Assembly: GCF_031755915.1 (NCBI RefSeq)
Contig: NC_083386.1
Location: 3,937,001 to 4,001,000, forward strand
Direction: 5' to 3'
DNA length: 64,000 nucleotides
Source: Ziziphus jujuba
Taxonomy: Eukaryota; Streptophyta; Magnoliopsida; Rosales; Rhamnaceae
The notes under the pieces: generated by a model
The model's input: the letters and a program-made list of their open reading frames with translations, nothing else
Database searches by the model: none
What the model was told of the DNA's origin: nothing
Program-made: the position numbers and the translations under genes
Shown: one piece after another, positions 11,099 to 25,200 of the stretch
How positions within the stretch are numbered: the first letter of the stretch is position 1
How the letters are laid out: each line of letters opens with the position of its first letter

Positions 11099-11177
11099 AC
11101 AAAAATTTCGTCCTCGAAATTTCCGCGCGTCACTAGAACAGATAAGGGTTCTGATCACGCACTTGCGCTTCGGGCTC

Positions 11178-12227
11178 CTACGTCGCTTCCTCGACTAAGT
11201 GGTTCCTTACCAACCAATCCATGCCCAAACTTACTTCAAGTCCGAATAGATCCAACAGGATCAGATCCGCTTCCATCACTTGATCTTCGATGCAGAAGAA
11301 ACATTCCTTGATTAACTGGCTAGGCCACAAGGATTCTCCTACAGGAGTGGCTATTTCTAGCAGACATTCTAAAGGAGTAGGGGTCATACCGACCCGAACG
11401 ACAGACTCTCTTGAGATGAACGAATGTGTTGCTCCCGGGTCTATAAGTACACATGTGTCATTACCAAAAATAGTCAAAGTACCTGTGAAATCGTCGGGCG
11501 TAGTCCTGGCTCCCTGCTGCGTCATAGCAAACACCCGGCCTTGACTTGTCTGCTGGGGTCTCCTTCCTCTACCTCGACTCGATCCTGCAGACGGCTGGAC
11601 TGATCCCGAAGAAACTCCTACTGGCTGACTCCCCTGGGAACTCTGTCCTGGAAATACTCCCGTATGCTGTGTCCGTCGACCTGCTCCTAGCACACTGCCG
11701 CTACCATAAGGGCAATCCCTCCTTATGTGGCCTGGCTGCCCACACCGAAAGCATAAACCATCCATCTGACACTGCCCAGAATGATTCCCCCTACAAAGTG
11801 GACAAATCCGCGGAGAACCAATGCGTGACTGCTGGTACGAGCTTGTATCCACACTGATCGAATGGCGAGCTGGCTGGGGCATACGATAACTATCTCTCCT
11901 CTGGAATCTGCCTCGTGGGCTTAACCCATCATTGTCTGAGCCTGAACTATGGCTTCTTTTAGTTGCCCCCTGTTGAGGTACTCCGCTATACGAACCTTCG
12001 AAAGATCTGCGCCTTGAGGGTCTGCGTATCTCCTCCTGTCTCTCTAGCTCGAGCGCTGCATCCCTGGCGGACTGATAGGTGGGATGTACTGATCCAGAAA
12101 GGGTGTAGCCGATGCTCTCTTTCAATCCATCTATGAACCTCATCTTCTTCGTGTGATCGTCAGGAATCAGGTGCATGCAGAATTCTGATAGTTCTCGGAA
12201 TCTCCTCTCGTACTCGGTCACTGTCAT
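11178..12227 (-). pseudogene. Gag C-terminal, zinc knuckle, partial protease, unit 2
   Basis: Same 349-residue frame as unit 1, with the CCHC knuckle, DPG protease motif, protease-to-chromodomain join and terminal TAG. The only difference I see from unit 1 is Met at residue 155 in place of Leu, a state shared with units 3-5. Confidence 0.88.
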
Positions 12228-12658
12228 GTTCCCCTGTCGCAGTTCCTCGAACTCTCTCCTTCTTGCCTCACGATAGGCAGGAGGACAAACTCAGTAGAGA
12301 AGGCAATCTTGAACTGATCCCACGTATGCCTTCTGCGGGTCTTCTCCATCTGCCACCACTTCCGGGCGTCTCCCTCTAACATGAACCCAGAAATCCTCAC
12401 CATATCTTCATCGGGGCACTGCATCCCCTCTTCCAAGATTTTCTCCATGCTGGATAGCCACTTCAAGGCTGCTGCTGGGCCTTGGCTCCCATCGAACTCC
12501 ACGGCTCCTAAACGTCGAGCTTGATCCACAGATCGATTACTAGAGCTTGAACCCCCTAAGGCTCTAGTTAGTTGAGAGACCAGATTTCTAAGGCTAGAAC
12601 GACTTCCGGAACTCTCAGCAGAGCGTTCCCGAGTCCTACGTGTGTCCCGCCGACTCAT
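12224..12658 (-). pseudogene. Gag N-terminal part, unit 2
   Basis: Identical at protein level to unit 1, including the frameshift within the capsid domain (near 12280-12286). Confidence 0.88.
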
Positions 12659-12785
12659 CGTAGTAGATTATGAGGAAACAAACAAGAGTTTAGAAACAGG
12701 GACACTTAAGCACGATTACGAAAGGAAGGAATTTACGGATGGGCTGTACAGCAATGCACAGTCCCTTAGGATTACAAGAACCTAT

Positions 12786-12797
12786 GCTCTGATACCA
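12786..12797 (-). other. Primer binding site, unit 2
   Basis: TGGTATCAGAGC on the minus strand, adjoining LTR3. Confidence 0.88.
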
Positions 12798-12799
12798 AC

Positions 12800-15700
12800 T
12801 GTCAGGACCCGTCCAGAATTCCTCCTCCGGAACCCTAGACAGCCCTGATCCCAGGGAAATACCACCGAACCTTCCAACGGAAAATCCGGCAGCACCTCCC
12901 CTAAGGGATTTACTTACCACAAATTTACCTGCACTGAAAACACACTTCAAAAAAAAACATCTCCTTATCCCTCCCACAAACTACAAACTGATTCCACAAA
13001 TTCCGGCACTTCTCAAAGCAACAACAGTCCAGTGCATAAATAAAACAGAAGTATTCCAATAGTATACAGAGCTTTAAGAAGTGCTAAACAACAGAGATAC
13101 AACAAGGCTGAAAAGAAATAATACACTGAAATGAAAGGGTACAAAGAAACTTCTCGAAACACAACAGCAGCGGAAAACTTGGTTCGCTCCGGAAGAACGT
13201 CTACCACCACTTGCACCTAAGGGAACGGAATTTAAGAGTGTGAGATGCTAATCATCTCCGTGAGTAACCCGAACTACTGAACACCTTTTAATAATAATAA
13301 TAAAATAATAACAATTAAGGAGTGGAACAAATACCAACAATTAATAATAAATAATAATAACCTTTGGAAAATAATGATTTCCCTCAAAACTCTCACCAAT
13401 CGCTCCGTTTGAAATGTTCCATTTTTAAAACCTTTTCGCAAAACCCAATGTGCATACCTCCCAAAAACCAAGGGATTAAATAATTTAACAACAACAATTA
13501 AATAAATACATACCCCAAATATATAATAAAAATATAATAAATTATAATAAATAAATTTTGAACACCTTTGGGGTTTAAACCATTATTTGCAATTACACCG
13601 ACAATTACACCTGACGCACCACACCATATACCGGTGATGCCCTCCGATACCCAGCGTCCCGAGCACCGACTGGCGGGAGGTTAAAGAGAGAAACCTGCAG
13701 TGGTCACTTCGGCGTCCCGACAGTACCGACTGCTAAAAAAAAACCATCACCCGGCCAAGGAGGGGGGCGGCTGTGCGCAACAATAACCTTGCCTGCCCAC
13801 GGTCCAATGGCAACTCACGGGTGAAGTAATAACCGCACGCTAAACCACATAATAACCGCGTGCTAAACCACGTGTCCATACACCATACACCAGAACACCA
13901 ATACTGTATGAGTGCGTCTAAAAATAAACATAAACAACCAACCGTACCGTTTTTCCAAAAACCACCGTGGGAAGTATACCAAAATTTCACAAAACACCAT
14001 CCCACATATTTTATCCAATCACCCGGTACGAAACAGCGATAACAACAAACCACAATTTCTCGAAATACGAAATGCAACCATAAAAATACCGCGGGCATAA
14101 TTTATAAAATTTAACCAAATATTTTCACAAAATATTTAACCCAATTATGCCCGAGAAATCACATTTGAAACCACGTAAAATTAATACCGAAACATACCTT
14201 GCTCATGCATAACAAATAAATTAAATTAAACCGCATTAAAACCATAATTAAACCACACCACATGAGCGTAATTAAATACTAAATTAAATACCAATTAAAT
14301 TTAATTAATTGCCCAAAATAATTTTTGAAGGTGGGTCACTCACCTGGAGAGCGCAAATCAACTAAGATCCTCCTCGGGATCCACTCCACTACTCGCGCGT
14401 GCACCTAAACAACCACAGTGCACAAACCAAAAATATTAATATTTTAGTCGGGTAATTCCCAAATGGATACCCGGGGAGCGAACACCAAGCGACATCTAAG
14501 GGTTACGAGTTATATACCGAATCGAAGCTCGCGTGATGAGGATCACGGATTCGGTCTTACTTTCCGGTGATCGAACCCGACGGGGTCGGAATCTCGCCGG
14601 AAAGCTTTTCGAGTTTCGGCTCCGCAATTCTCCCAAACCGTCGCGAATTGGCGGAAACGGAAGTCGGATTTGGGTTCAGGAGGTCGAACACTGCGGACTG
14701 GAGCTGGCCGGAATTTTCGGGTACTCGCCGGAACAGTAATTTCCGGCAGGCCGCCACGTCACCGGCAACCGTCACCGGAACAGTATTTTCCGACGGTGGC
14801 CGTTTGCTGTGAAATTTTGCAGATTTGTAGATCGTGAGGAGAGCAATCCAACGGGACCGACGGTGAACAAAACGGAGGTCGGACGGCGGAGAAATCACCG
14901 TTTGAAGATTTTCGACCCCTCGCCGGAAAACGCTCCGATCCCGGCGCGTCGGTGGTCCGATGGCCGTGATTTTTGGTGGGTAGGCCGGACTTGAGGAGAG
15001 GATCAAGGCTGTCAGGCGCGTGTGGCCGGAAAGTGGCCGGAACAGTGCCGATTCGCGGTGGCCGGCGGTGGAGGGGAAAAATCGCCGCCAAACTTCGGAC
15101 GTCCGATCCGGGCGCGTCCGGCGGCCGTTTGCCGTGAAATTTGGAGGTTTTGCCGGAAATGAGGTGGGCAAGCTTTCTGTCCGGCGCGTGTACAGTAACT
15201 CGGCCGGAACAGTGGCAAAAATCCGGTGGCCGGCGGTGGCTCTCTCTCTCTCTTTCTCTCTCCTCTCTCTCTTTCTCTCTCTTCTCTCTCTTTCTCTCTC
15301 TTCCCCGAGAGTTTTTCAAAATTAAAACCCTGCGTGACACTGTTCATGCCACGTGGACCACTCAGAAGCTGACACGTGGCCGTTCACTGTTCACGACCCA
15401 AAAAAAATATTAAAATAATACGGTATCCGGTAAACTTCAAACGTCCATAACTTTTTAACCGGATGTCCGTTTTGAGCGTGCCGCTAGTCTGTGAACTCGT
15501 ATCGACGAGCACTTCACAACCATGCATGAGTCAAAGCTCAATTCCCCATAAACAAAAAGTCAACTCCAGCACCCCTTGGACAGTTTGGACCGCAACTTGT
15601 TTCGTCCATAACTTTCAAACCGTAGCTCCGTTTTCGACGTGCTACCAGTCTACGAACTCGTGGCATCGTGCACTTCGCCACGGTACCCTAGTCAACTCAA

Positions 15701-15809
15701 AATTCTCACCGAGTCAAAAAGTCAACTTTTGATCCCTTTGGTCAACGGTCAACAGTCAACCTCGGTCAACGTGCACGGATTCCGGTGCGATTTGGGACGG
15801 GGTGTTACA
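12800..15809 (-). repeat. LTR3 of the array (3,010 bp)
   Basis: Long AT and long CT alleles. I could not find a difference from LTR2 by eye, so the LTR2-LTR3 interval is probably the most recent duplication. Confidence 0.95.
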
Positions 15810-15822
15810 GCCTTCCCCCCTT
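15810..15822 (-). other. Polypurine tract, unit 3
   Basis: Same purine run next to LTR3. Confidence 0.85.
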
Positions 15823-15901
15823 ACAAAAATTTCGTCCTCGAAATTTCCGCGCGTCACTAGAACAGATAAGGGTTCTGATCACGCACTTGCGCTTCGGGCT
15901 C

Positions 15902-16951
15902 CTACGTCGCTTCCTCGACTAAGTGGTTCCTTACCAACCAATCCATGCCCAAACTTACTTCAAGTCCGAATAGATCCAACAGGATCAGATCCGCTTCCAT
16001 CACTTGATCTTCGATGCAGAAGAAACATTCCTTGATTAACTGGCTAGGCCACAAGGATTCTCCTACAGGAGTGGCTATTTCTAGCAGACATTCTAAAGGA
16101 GTAGGGGTCATACCGACCCGAACGACAGACTCTCTTGAGATGAACGAATGTGTTGCTCCCGGGTCTATAAGTACACATGTGTCATTACCAAAAATAGTCA
16201 AAGTACCTGTGAAATCGTCGGGCGTAGTCCTGGCTCCCTGCTGCGTCATAGCAAACACCCGGCCTTGACTTGTCTGCTGGGGTCTCCTTCCTCTACCTCG
16301 ACTCGATCCTGCAGACGGCTGGACTGATCCCGAAGAAACTCCTACTGGCTGACTCCCCTGGGAACTCTGTCCTGGAAATACTCCCGTATGCTGTGTCCGT
16401 CGACCTGCTCCTAGCACACTGCCGCTACCATAAGGGCAATCCCTCCTTATGTGGCCTGGCTGCCCACACCGAAAGCATAAACCATCCATCTGACACTGCC
16501 CAGAATGATTCCCCCTACAAAGTGGACAAATCCGCGGAGAACCAATGCGTGACTGCTGGTACGAGCTTGTATCCACACTGATCGAATGGCGAGCTGGCTG
16601 GGGCATACGATAACTATCTCTCCTCTGGAATCTGCCTCGTGGGCTTAACCCATCATTGTCTGAGCCTGAACTATGGCTTCTTTTAGTTGCCCCCTGTTGA
16701 GGTACTCCGCTATACGAACCTTCGAAAGATCTGCGCCTTGAGGGTCTGCGTATCTCCTCCTGTCTCTCTAGCTCGAGCGCTGCATCCCTGGCGGACTGAT
16801 AGGTGGGATGTACTGATCCAGAAAGGGTGTAGCCGATGCTCTCTTTCAATCCATCTATGAACCTCATCTTCTTCGTGTGATCGTCAGGAATCAGGTGCAT
16901 GCAGAATTCTGATAGTTCTCGGAATCTCCTCTCGTACTCGGTCACTGTCAT
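15902..16951 (-). pseudogene. Gag C-terminal, zinc knuckle, partial protease, unit 3
   Basis: Protein identical to unit 2, with the same deletion join and TAG. Lies between LTR3 and LTR4. Confidence 0.88.
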
Positions 16952-17382
16952 GTTCCCCTGTCGCAGTTCCTCGAACTCTCTCCTTCTTGCCTCACGATAG
17001 GCAGGAGGACAAACTCAGTAGAGAAGGCAATCTTGAACTGATCCCACGTATGCCTTCTGCGGGTCTTCTCCATCTGCCACCACTTCCGGGCGTCTCCCTC
17101 TAACATGAACCCAGAAATCCTCACCATATCTTCATCGGGGCACTGCATCCCCTCTTCCAAGATTTTCTCCATGCTGGATAGCCACTTCAAGGCTGCTGCT
17201 GGGCCTTGGCTCCCATCGAACTCCACGGCTCCTAAACGTCGAGCTTGATCCACAGATCGATTACTAGAGCTTGAACCCCCTAAGGCTCTAGTTAGTTGAG
17301 AGACCAGATTTCTAAGGCTAGAACGACTTCCGGAACTCTCAGCAGAGCGTTCCCGAGTCCTACGTGTGTCCCGCCGACTCAT
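16948..17382 (-). pseudogene. Gag N-terminal part, unit 3
   Basis: Protein identical to units 1 and 2, with the same frame break near 17004-17010. Confidence 0.88.
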
Positions 17383-17509
17383 CGTAGTAGATTATGAGGA
17401 AACAAACAAGAGTTTAGAAACAGGGACACTTAAGCACGATTACGAAAGGAAGGAATTTACGGATGGGCTGTACAGCAATGCACAGTCCCTTAGGATTACA
17501 AGAACCTAT

Positions 17510-17521
17510 GCTCTGATACCA
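17510..17521 (-). other. Primer binding site, unit 3
   Basis: TGGTATCAGAGC on the minus strand, adjoining LTR4. Confidence 0.88.
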
Positions 17522-17523
17522 AC

Positions 17524-20523
17524 TGTCAGGACCCGTCCAGAATTCCTCCTCCGGAACCCTAGACAGCCCTGATCCCAGGGAAATACCACCGAACCTTCCA
17601 ACGGAAAATCCGGCAGCACCTCCCCTAAGGGATTTACTTACCACAAATTTACCTGCACTGAAAACACACTTCAAAAAAAAACATCTCCTTATCCCTCCCA
17701 CAAACTACAAACTGATTCCACAAATTCCGGCACTTCTCAAAGCAACAACAGTCCAGTGCATAAATAAAACAGAAGTATTCCAATAGTATACAGAGCTTTA
17801 AGAAGTGCTAAACAACAGAGATACAACAAGGCTGAAAAGAAATAATACACTGAAATGAAAGGGTACAAAGAAACTTCTCGAAACACAACAGCAGCGGAAA
17901 ACTTGGTTCGCTCCGGAAGAACGTCTACCACCACTTGCACCTAAGGGAACGGAATTTAAGAGTGTGAGATGCTAATCATCTCCGTGAGTAACCCGAACTA
18001 CTGAACACCTTTTAATAATAATAATAAAATAATAACAATTAAGGAGTGGAACAAATACCAACAATTAATAATAAATAATAATAACCTTTGGAAAATAATG
18101 ATTTCCCTCAAAACTCTCACCAATCGCTCCGTTTGAAATGTTCCATTTTTAAAACCTTTTCGCAAAACCCAATGTGCATACCTCCCAAAAACCAAGGGAT
18201 TAAATAATTTAACAACAACAATTAAATAAATACATACCCCAAATATATAATAAAAATATAATAAATAAATTTTGAACACCTTTGGGGTTTAAACCATTAT
18301 TTGCAATTACACCGACAATTACACCTGACGCACCACACCATATACCGGTGATGCCCTCCGATACCCAGCGTCCCGAGCACCGACTGGCGGGAGGTTAAAG
18401 AGAGAAACCTGCAGTGGTCACTTCGGCGTCCCGACAGTACCGACTGCTAAAAAAAAACCATCACCCGGCCAAGGAGGGGGGCGGCTGTGCGCAACAATAA
18501 CCTTGCCTGCCCACGGTCCAATGGCAACTCACGGGTGAAGTAATAACCGCACGCTAAACCACATAATAACCGCGTGCTAAACCACGTGTCCATACACCAT
18601 ACACCAGAACACCAATACTGTATGAGTGCGTCTAAAAATAAACATAAACAACCAACCGTACCGTTTTTCCAAAAACCACCGTGGGAAGTATACCAAAATT
18701 TCACAAAACACCATCCCACATATTTTATCCAATCACCCGGTACGAAACAGCGATAACAACAAACCACAATTTCTCGAAATACGAAATGCAACCATAAAAA
18801 TACCGCGGGCATAATTTATAAAATTTAACCAAATATTTTCACAAAATATTTAACCCAATTATGCCCGAGAAATCACATTTGAAACCACGTAAAATTAATA
18901 CCGAAACATACCTTGCTCATGCATAACAAATAAATTAAATTAAACCGCATTAAAACCATAATTAAACCACACCACATGAGCGTAATTAAATACTAAATTA
19001 AATACCAATTAAATTTAATTAATTGCCCAAAATAATTTTTGAAGGTGGGTCACTCACCTGGAGAGCGCAAATCAACTAAGATCCTCCTCGGGATCCACTC
19101 CACTACTCGCGCGTGCACCTAAACAACCACAGTGCACAAACCAAAAATATTAATATTTTAGTCGGGTAATTCCCAAATGGATACCCGGGGAGCGAACACC
19201 AAGCGACATCTACGGGTTACGAGTTATATACCGAATCGAAGCTCGCGTGATGAGGATCACGGATTCGGTCTTACTTTCCGGTGATCGAACCCGACGGGGT
19301 CGGAATCTCGCCGGAAAGCTTTTCGAGTTTCGGCTCCGCAATTCTCCCAAACCGTCGCGAATTGGCGGAAACGGAAGTCGGATTTGGATTCAGGAGGTCG
19401 AACACTGCGGACTGGAGCTGGCCGGAATTTTCGGGTACTCGCCGGAACAGTAATTTCCGGCAGGCCGCCACGTCACCGGCAACCGTCACCGGAACAGTAT
19501 TTTCCGACGGTGGCCGTTTGCTGTGAAATTTTGCAGATTTGTAGATCGTGAGGAGAGCAATCCAACGGGACCGACGGTGAACAAAACGGAGGTCGGACGG
19601 CGGAGAAATCACCGTTTGAAGATTTTCGACCCCTCGCCGGAAAACGCTCCGATCCCGGCGCGTCAGTGGTCCGATGGCCGTGATTTTTGGTGGGTAGGCC
19701 GGACTTGAGGAGAGGATCAAGGCTGTCAGGCGCGTGTGGTCGGAAAGTGGCCGGAACAGTGCCGATTCGCGGTGGCCGGCGGTGGAGGGGAAAAATCGCC
19801 GCCAAACTTCGGACGTCCGATCCGGGCGCGTCCGGCGGCCGTTTGCCGTGAAATTTGGAGGTTTTGCCGGAAATGAGGTGGGCAAGCTTTCTGTCCGGTG
19901 CGTGTACAGTAACTCGGCCGGAACAGTGGCAAAAATCCGGTGGCCGGCGGTGGCTCTCTCTCTCTCTTTCTCTCTCCTCTCTCTCTTTCTCTCTCTTCTC
20001 TCTCTTTCTCTCTCTTCCCCGAGAGTTTTTCAAAATTAAAACCCTGCGTGACACTGTTCATGCCACGTGGACCACTCAGAAGCTGACACGTGGCCGTTCA
20101 CTGTTCACGACCCAAAAAAAATATTAAAATAATACGGTATCCGGTAAACTTCAAACGTCCATAACTTTTTAACCGGATGTCCGTTTTGAGCGTGCCGCTA
20201 GTCTGTGAACTCGTATCGACGAGCACTTCACAACCATGCATGAGTCAAAGCTCAATTCCCCATAAACAAACAGTCAACTCCAGCACCCCTTGGACAGTTT
20301 GGACCGCAACTTGTTTCGTCCATAACTTTCAAACCGTAGCTCCGTTTTCGACGTGCTACCAGTCTACGAACTCGTGGCATCGTGCACTTCGCCACGGTAC
20401 CCTAGTCAACTCAAAATTCTCACCGAGTCAAAAAGTCAACTTTTGATCCCTTTGGTCAACGGTCAACAGTCAACCTCGGTCAACGTGCACGGATTCCGGT
20501 GCGATTTGGGACGGGGTGTTACA
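17524..20523 (-). repeat. LTR4 of the array (3,000 bp)
   Basis: Short AT allele near 18250-18265 with long CT allele. Several private substitutions lie between about 19210 and 20275 (for example GTCAGTGG near 19663 and AACAGTCAAC near 20268), more than in LTR2 or LTR3. Confidence 0.95.
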
Positions 20524-20536
20524 GCCTTCCCCCCTT
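20524..20536 (-). other. Polypurine tract, unit 4
   Basis: Same purine run next to LTR4. Confidence 0.85.
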
Positions 20537-20615
20537 ACAAAAATTTCGTCCTCGAAATTTCCGCGCGTCACTAGAACAGATAAGGGTTCTGATCACGCAC
20601 TTGCGCTTCGGGCTC

Positions 20616-21665
20616 CTACGTCGCTTCCTCGACTAAGTGGTTCCTTACCAACCAATCCATGCCCAAACTTACTTCAAGTCCGAATAGATCCAACAGGATC
20701 AGATCCGCTTCCATCACTTGATCTTCGATGCAGAAGAAACATTCCTTGATTAACTGGCTAGGCCACAAGGATTCTCCTACAGGAGTGGCTATTTCTAGCA
20801 GACATTCTAAAGGAGTAGGGGTCATACCGACCCGAACGACAGACTCTCTTGAGATGAACGAATGTGTTGCTCCCGGGTCTATAAGTACACATGTGTCATT
20901 ACCAAAAATAGTCAAAGTACCTGTGAAATCGTCGGGCGTAGTCCTGGCTCCCTGCTGCGTCATAGCAAACACCCGGCCTTGACTTGTCTGCTGGGGTCTC
21001 CTTCCTCTACCTCGACTCGATCCTGCAGACGGCTGGACTGATCCCGAAGAAACTCCTACTGGCTGACTCCCCTGGGAACTCTGTCCTGGAAATACTCCCG
21101 TATGCTGTGTCCGTCGACCTGCTCCTAGCACACTGCCGCTACCATAAGGGCAATCCCTCCTTATGTGGCCTGGCTGCCCACACCGAAAGCATAAACCATC
21201 CATCTGACACTGCCCAGAATGATTCCCCCTACAAAGTGGACAAATCCGCGGAGAACCAATGCGTGACTGCTGGTACGAGCTTGTATCCACACTGATCGAA
21301 TGGCGAGCTGGCTGGGGCATACGATAACTATCTCTCCTCTGGAATCTGCCTCGTGGGCTTAACCCATCATTGTCTGAGCCTGAACTATGGCTTCTTTTAG
21401 TTGCCCCCTGTTGAGGTACTCCGCTATACGAACCTTCGAAAGATCTGCGCCTTGAGGGTCTGCGTATCTCCTCCTGTCTCTCTAGCTCGAGCGCTGCATC
21501 CCTGGCGGACTGATAGGTGGGATGTACTGATCCAGAAAGGGTGTAGCCGATGCTCTCTTTCAATCCATCTATGAACCTCATCTTCTTCGTGTGATCGTCA
21601 GGAATCAGGTGCATGCAGAATTCTGATAGTTCTCGGAATCTCCTCTCGTACTCGGTCACTGTCAT
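20616..21665 (-). pseudogene. Gag C-terminal, zinc knuckle, partial protease, unit 4
   Basis: Protein identical to units 2 and 3. The neighbouring LTR4 carries several private SNPs but this internal region does not, so mutation or conversion acted unevenly along the unit. Confidence 0.88.
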
Positions 21666-22096
21666 GTTCCCCTGTCGCAGTTCCTCGAACTCTCTCCTTC
21701 TTGCCTCACGATAGGCAGGAGGACAAACTCAGTAGAGAAGGCAATCTTGAACTGATCCCACGTATGCCTTCTGCGGGTCTTCTCCATCTGCCACCACTTC
21801 CGGGCGTCTCCCTCTAACATGAACCCAGAAATCCTCACCATATCTTCATCGGGGCACTGCATCCCCTCTTCCAAGATTTTCTCCATGCTGGATAGCCACT
21901 TCAAGGCTGCTGCTGGGCCTTGGCTCCCATCGAACTCCACGGCTCCTAAACGTCGAGCTTGATCCACAGATCGATTACTAGAGCTTGAACCCCCTAAGGC
22001 TCTAGTTAGTTGAGAGACCAGATTTCTAAGGCTAGAACGACTTCCGGAACTCTCAGCAGAGCGTTCCCGAGTCCTACGTGTGTCCCGCCGACTCAT
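21662..22096 (-). pseudogene. Gag N-terminal part, unit 4
   Basis: Protein identical to the other units, with the same frame break near 21718-21724. Confidence 0.88.
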
Positions 22097-22223
22097 CGTA
22101 GTAGATTATGAGGAAACAAACAAGAGTTTAGAAACAGGGACACTTAAGCACGATTACGAAAGGAAGGAATTTACGGATGGGCTGTACAGCAATGCACAGT
22201 CCCTTAGGATTACAAGAACCTAT

Positions 22224-22235
22224 GCTCTGATACCA
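22224..22235 (-). other. Primer binding site, unit 4
   Basis: TGGTATCAGAGC on the minus strand, adjoining LTR5. Confidence 0.88.
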
Positions 22236-22237
22236 AC

Positions 22238-25200
22238 TGTCAGGACCCGTCCAGAATTCCTCCTCCGGAACCCTAGACAGCCCTGATCCCAGGGAAATAC
22301 CACCGAACCTTCCAACGGAAAATCCGGCAGCACCTCCCCTAAGGGATTTACTTACCACAAATTTACCTGCACTGAAAACACACTTCAAAAAAAAACATCT
22401 CCTTATCCCTCCCACAAACTACAAACTGATTCCACAAATTCCGGCACTTCTCAAAGCAACAACAGTCCAGTGCATAAATAAAACAGAAGTATTCCAATAG
22501 TATACAGAGCTTTAAGAAGTGCTAAACAACAGAGATACAACAAGGCTGAAAAGAAATAATACACTGAAATGAAAGGGTACAAAGAAACTTCTCGAAACAC
22601 AACAGCAGCGGAAAACTTGGTTCGCTCCGGAAGAACGTCTACCACCACTTGCACCTAAGGGAACGGAATTTAAGAGTGTGAGATGCTAATCATCTCCGTG
22701 AGTAACCCGAACTACTGAACACCTTTTAATAATAATAATAAAATAATAACAATTAAGGAGTGGAACAAATACCAACAATTAATAATAAATAATAATAACC
22801 TTTGGAAAATAATGATTTCCCTCAAAACTCTCACCAATCGCTCCGTTTGAAATGTTCCATTTTTAAAACCTTTTCGCAAAACCCAATGTGCATACCTCCC
22901 AAAAACCAAGGGATTAAATAATTTAACAACAACAATTAAATAAATACATACCCCAAATATATAATAAAAATATAATAAATTATAATAAATAAATTTTGAA
23001 CACCTTTGGGGTTTAAACCATTATTTGCAATTACACCGACAATTACACCTGACGCACCACACCATATACCGGTGATGCCCTCCGATACCCAGCGTCCCGA
23101 GCACCGACTGGCGGGAGGTTAAAGAGAGAAACCTGCAGTGGTCACTTCGGCGTCCCGACAGTACCGACTGCTAAAAAAAAACCATCACCCGGCCAAGGAG
23201 GGGGGCGGCTGTGCGCAACAATAACCTTGCCTGCCCACGGTCCAATGGCAACTCACGGGTGAAGTAATAACCGCACGCTAAACCACATAATAACCGCGTG
23301 CTAAACCACGTGTCCATACACCATACACCAGAACACCAATACTGTATGAGTGCGTCTAAAAATAAACATAAACAACCAACCGTACCGTTTTTCCAAAAAC
23401 CACCGTGGGAAGTATACCAAAATTTCACAAAACACCATCCCACATATTTTATCCAATCACCCGGTACGAAACAGCGATAACAACAAACCACAATTTCTCG
23501 AAATACGAAATGCAACCATAAAAATACCGCGGGCATAATTTATAAAATTTAACCAAATATTTTCACAAAATATTTAACCCAATTATGCCCGAGAAATCAC
23601 ATTTGAAACCACGTAAAATTAATACCGAAACATACCTTGCTCATGCATAACAAATAAATTAAATTAAACCGCATTAAAACCATAATTAAACCACACCACA
23701 TGAGCGTAATTAAATACTAAATTAAATACCAATTAAATTTAATTAATTGCCCAAAATAATTTTTGAAGGTGGGTCACTCACCTGGAGAGCGCAAATCAAC
23801 TAAGATCCTCCTCGGGATCCACTCCACTACTCGCGCGTGCACCTAAACAACCACAGTGCACAAACCAAAAATATTAATATTTTAGTCGGGTAATTCCCAA
23901 ATGGATACCCGGGGAGCGAACACCAAGCGACATCTAAGGGTTACGAGTTATATACCGAATCGAAGCTCGCGTGATGAGGATCACGGATTCGGTCTTACTT
24001 TCCGGTGATCGAACCCGACGGGGTCGGAATCTCGCCGGAAAGCTTTTCGAGTTTCGGCTCCGCAATTCTCCCAAACCGTCGCGAATTGGCGGAAACGGAA
24101 GTCGGATTTGGGTTCAGGAGGTCGAACACTGCGGACTGGAGCTGGCCGGAATTTTCGGGTACTCGCCGGAACAGTAATTTCCGGCGGGCCGCCACGTCAC
24201 CGGCAACCGTCACCGGAACAGTATTTTCCGACGGTGGCCGTTTGCTGTGAAATTTTGCAGATTTGTAGATCGTGAGGAGAGCAATCCAACGGGACCGACG
24301 GTGAGCAAAACGGAGGTCGGACGGTGGAGAAATCACCGTTTGAAGATTTTCGACCCCTCGTCGGAAAACGCTCCGATCCCGGCGCGTCGGTGGTCCGGAA
24401 AATGGCCGGAACAGTGCCGATTCGCGGTGGCCGGCGGTGGAGGGGAAAAATCGCCGCCAAACTTCGGACCTCCGATCCGGGCGCGTCCAGCGGCCGTTCG
24501 CCGTGAAATTTGGAGGTTTTGCCGGAAATGAGGTGGGCAAGCTTTCTGTCCGGCGCGTGTACAGTAACTCGGCCGGAACAGTGGAAAACTCCGGTGGCCG
24601 GCGGTGGCTCTCTCTCTCTCTTTCTCTCTCTTCCCCGAGAGTTTTTCAAAATTAAAACCCTGCGTGACACTGTTCATGCCGCGTGGACCAATCAGAAGTT
24701 GACACGTGGCATTTCACTGTTCAAGGCTGTCAGGCGCGTGTGGCCGGACTTGAGGAGAGGATCAAGGCTGTCAGGCGCGTGTGGTCGGAAAATGGCCGGA
24801 ACAGTGCCGATTCGCGGTGGCCGGCGGTGGAGGGGAAAAATCGCCACCAAACTTCGGACCTCCGATCCGGGCGCGTCCAGCGGCCGTTCGCCGTGAAATT
24901 TGGAGGTTTTGCCGGAAATGAGGTGGGCAAGCTTTCTGTCCGGCGCGTGTACAGTAACTCGGCCGGAACAGTGGAAAACTCCGGTGGCCGGCGGTGGCTC
25001 TCTCTCTCTCTTTCTCTCTCTTCCCCGAGAGTTTTTCAAAATTAAAACCCTGCGTGACACTGTTCATGCCGCGTGGACCAATCAGAAGTTGACACGTGGC
25101 ATTTCACTGTTCACTGACCCAAAAAAACATTAAAATAATACGGTATCCGGTAAACTTCAAACGTCCATAACTTTTTAACCGGATGTCCGTTTTGAGCGTG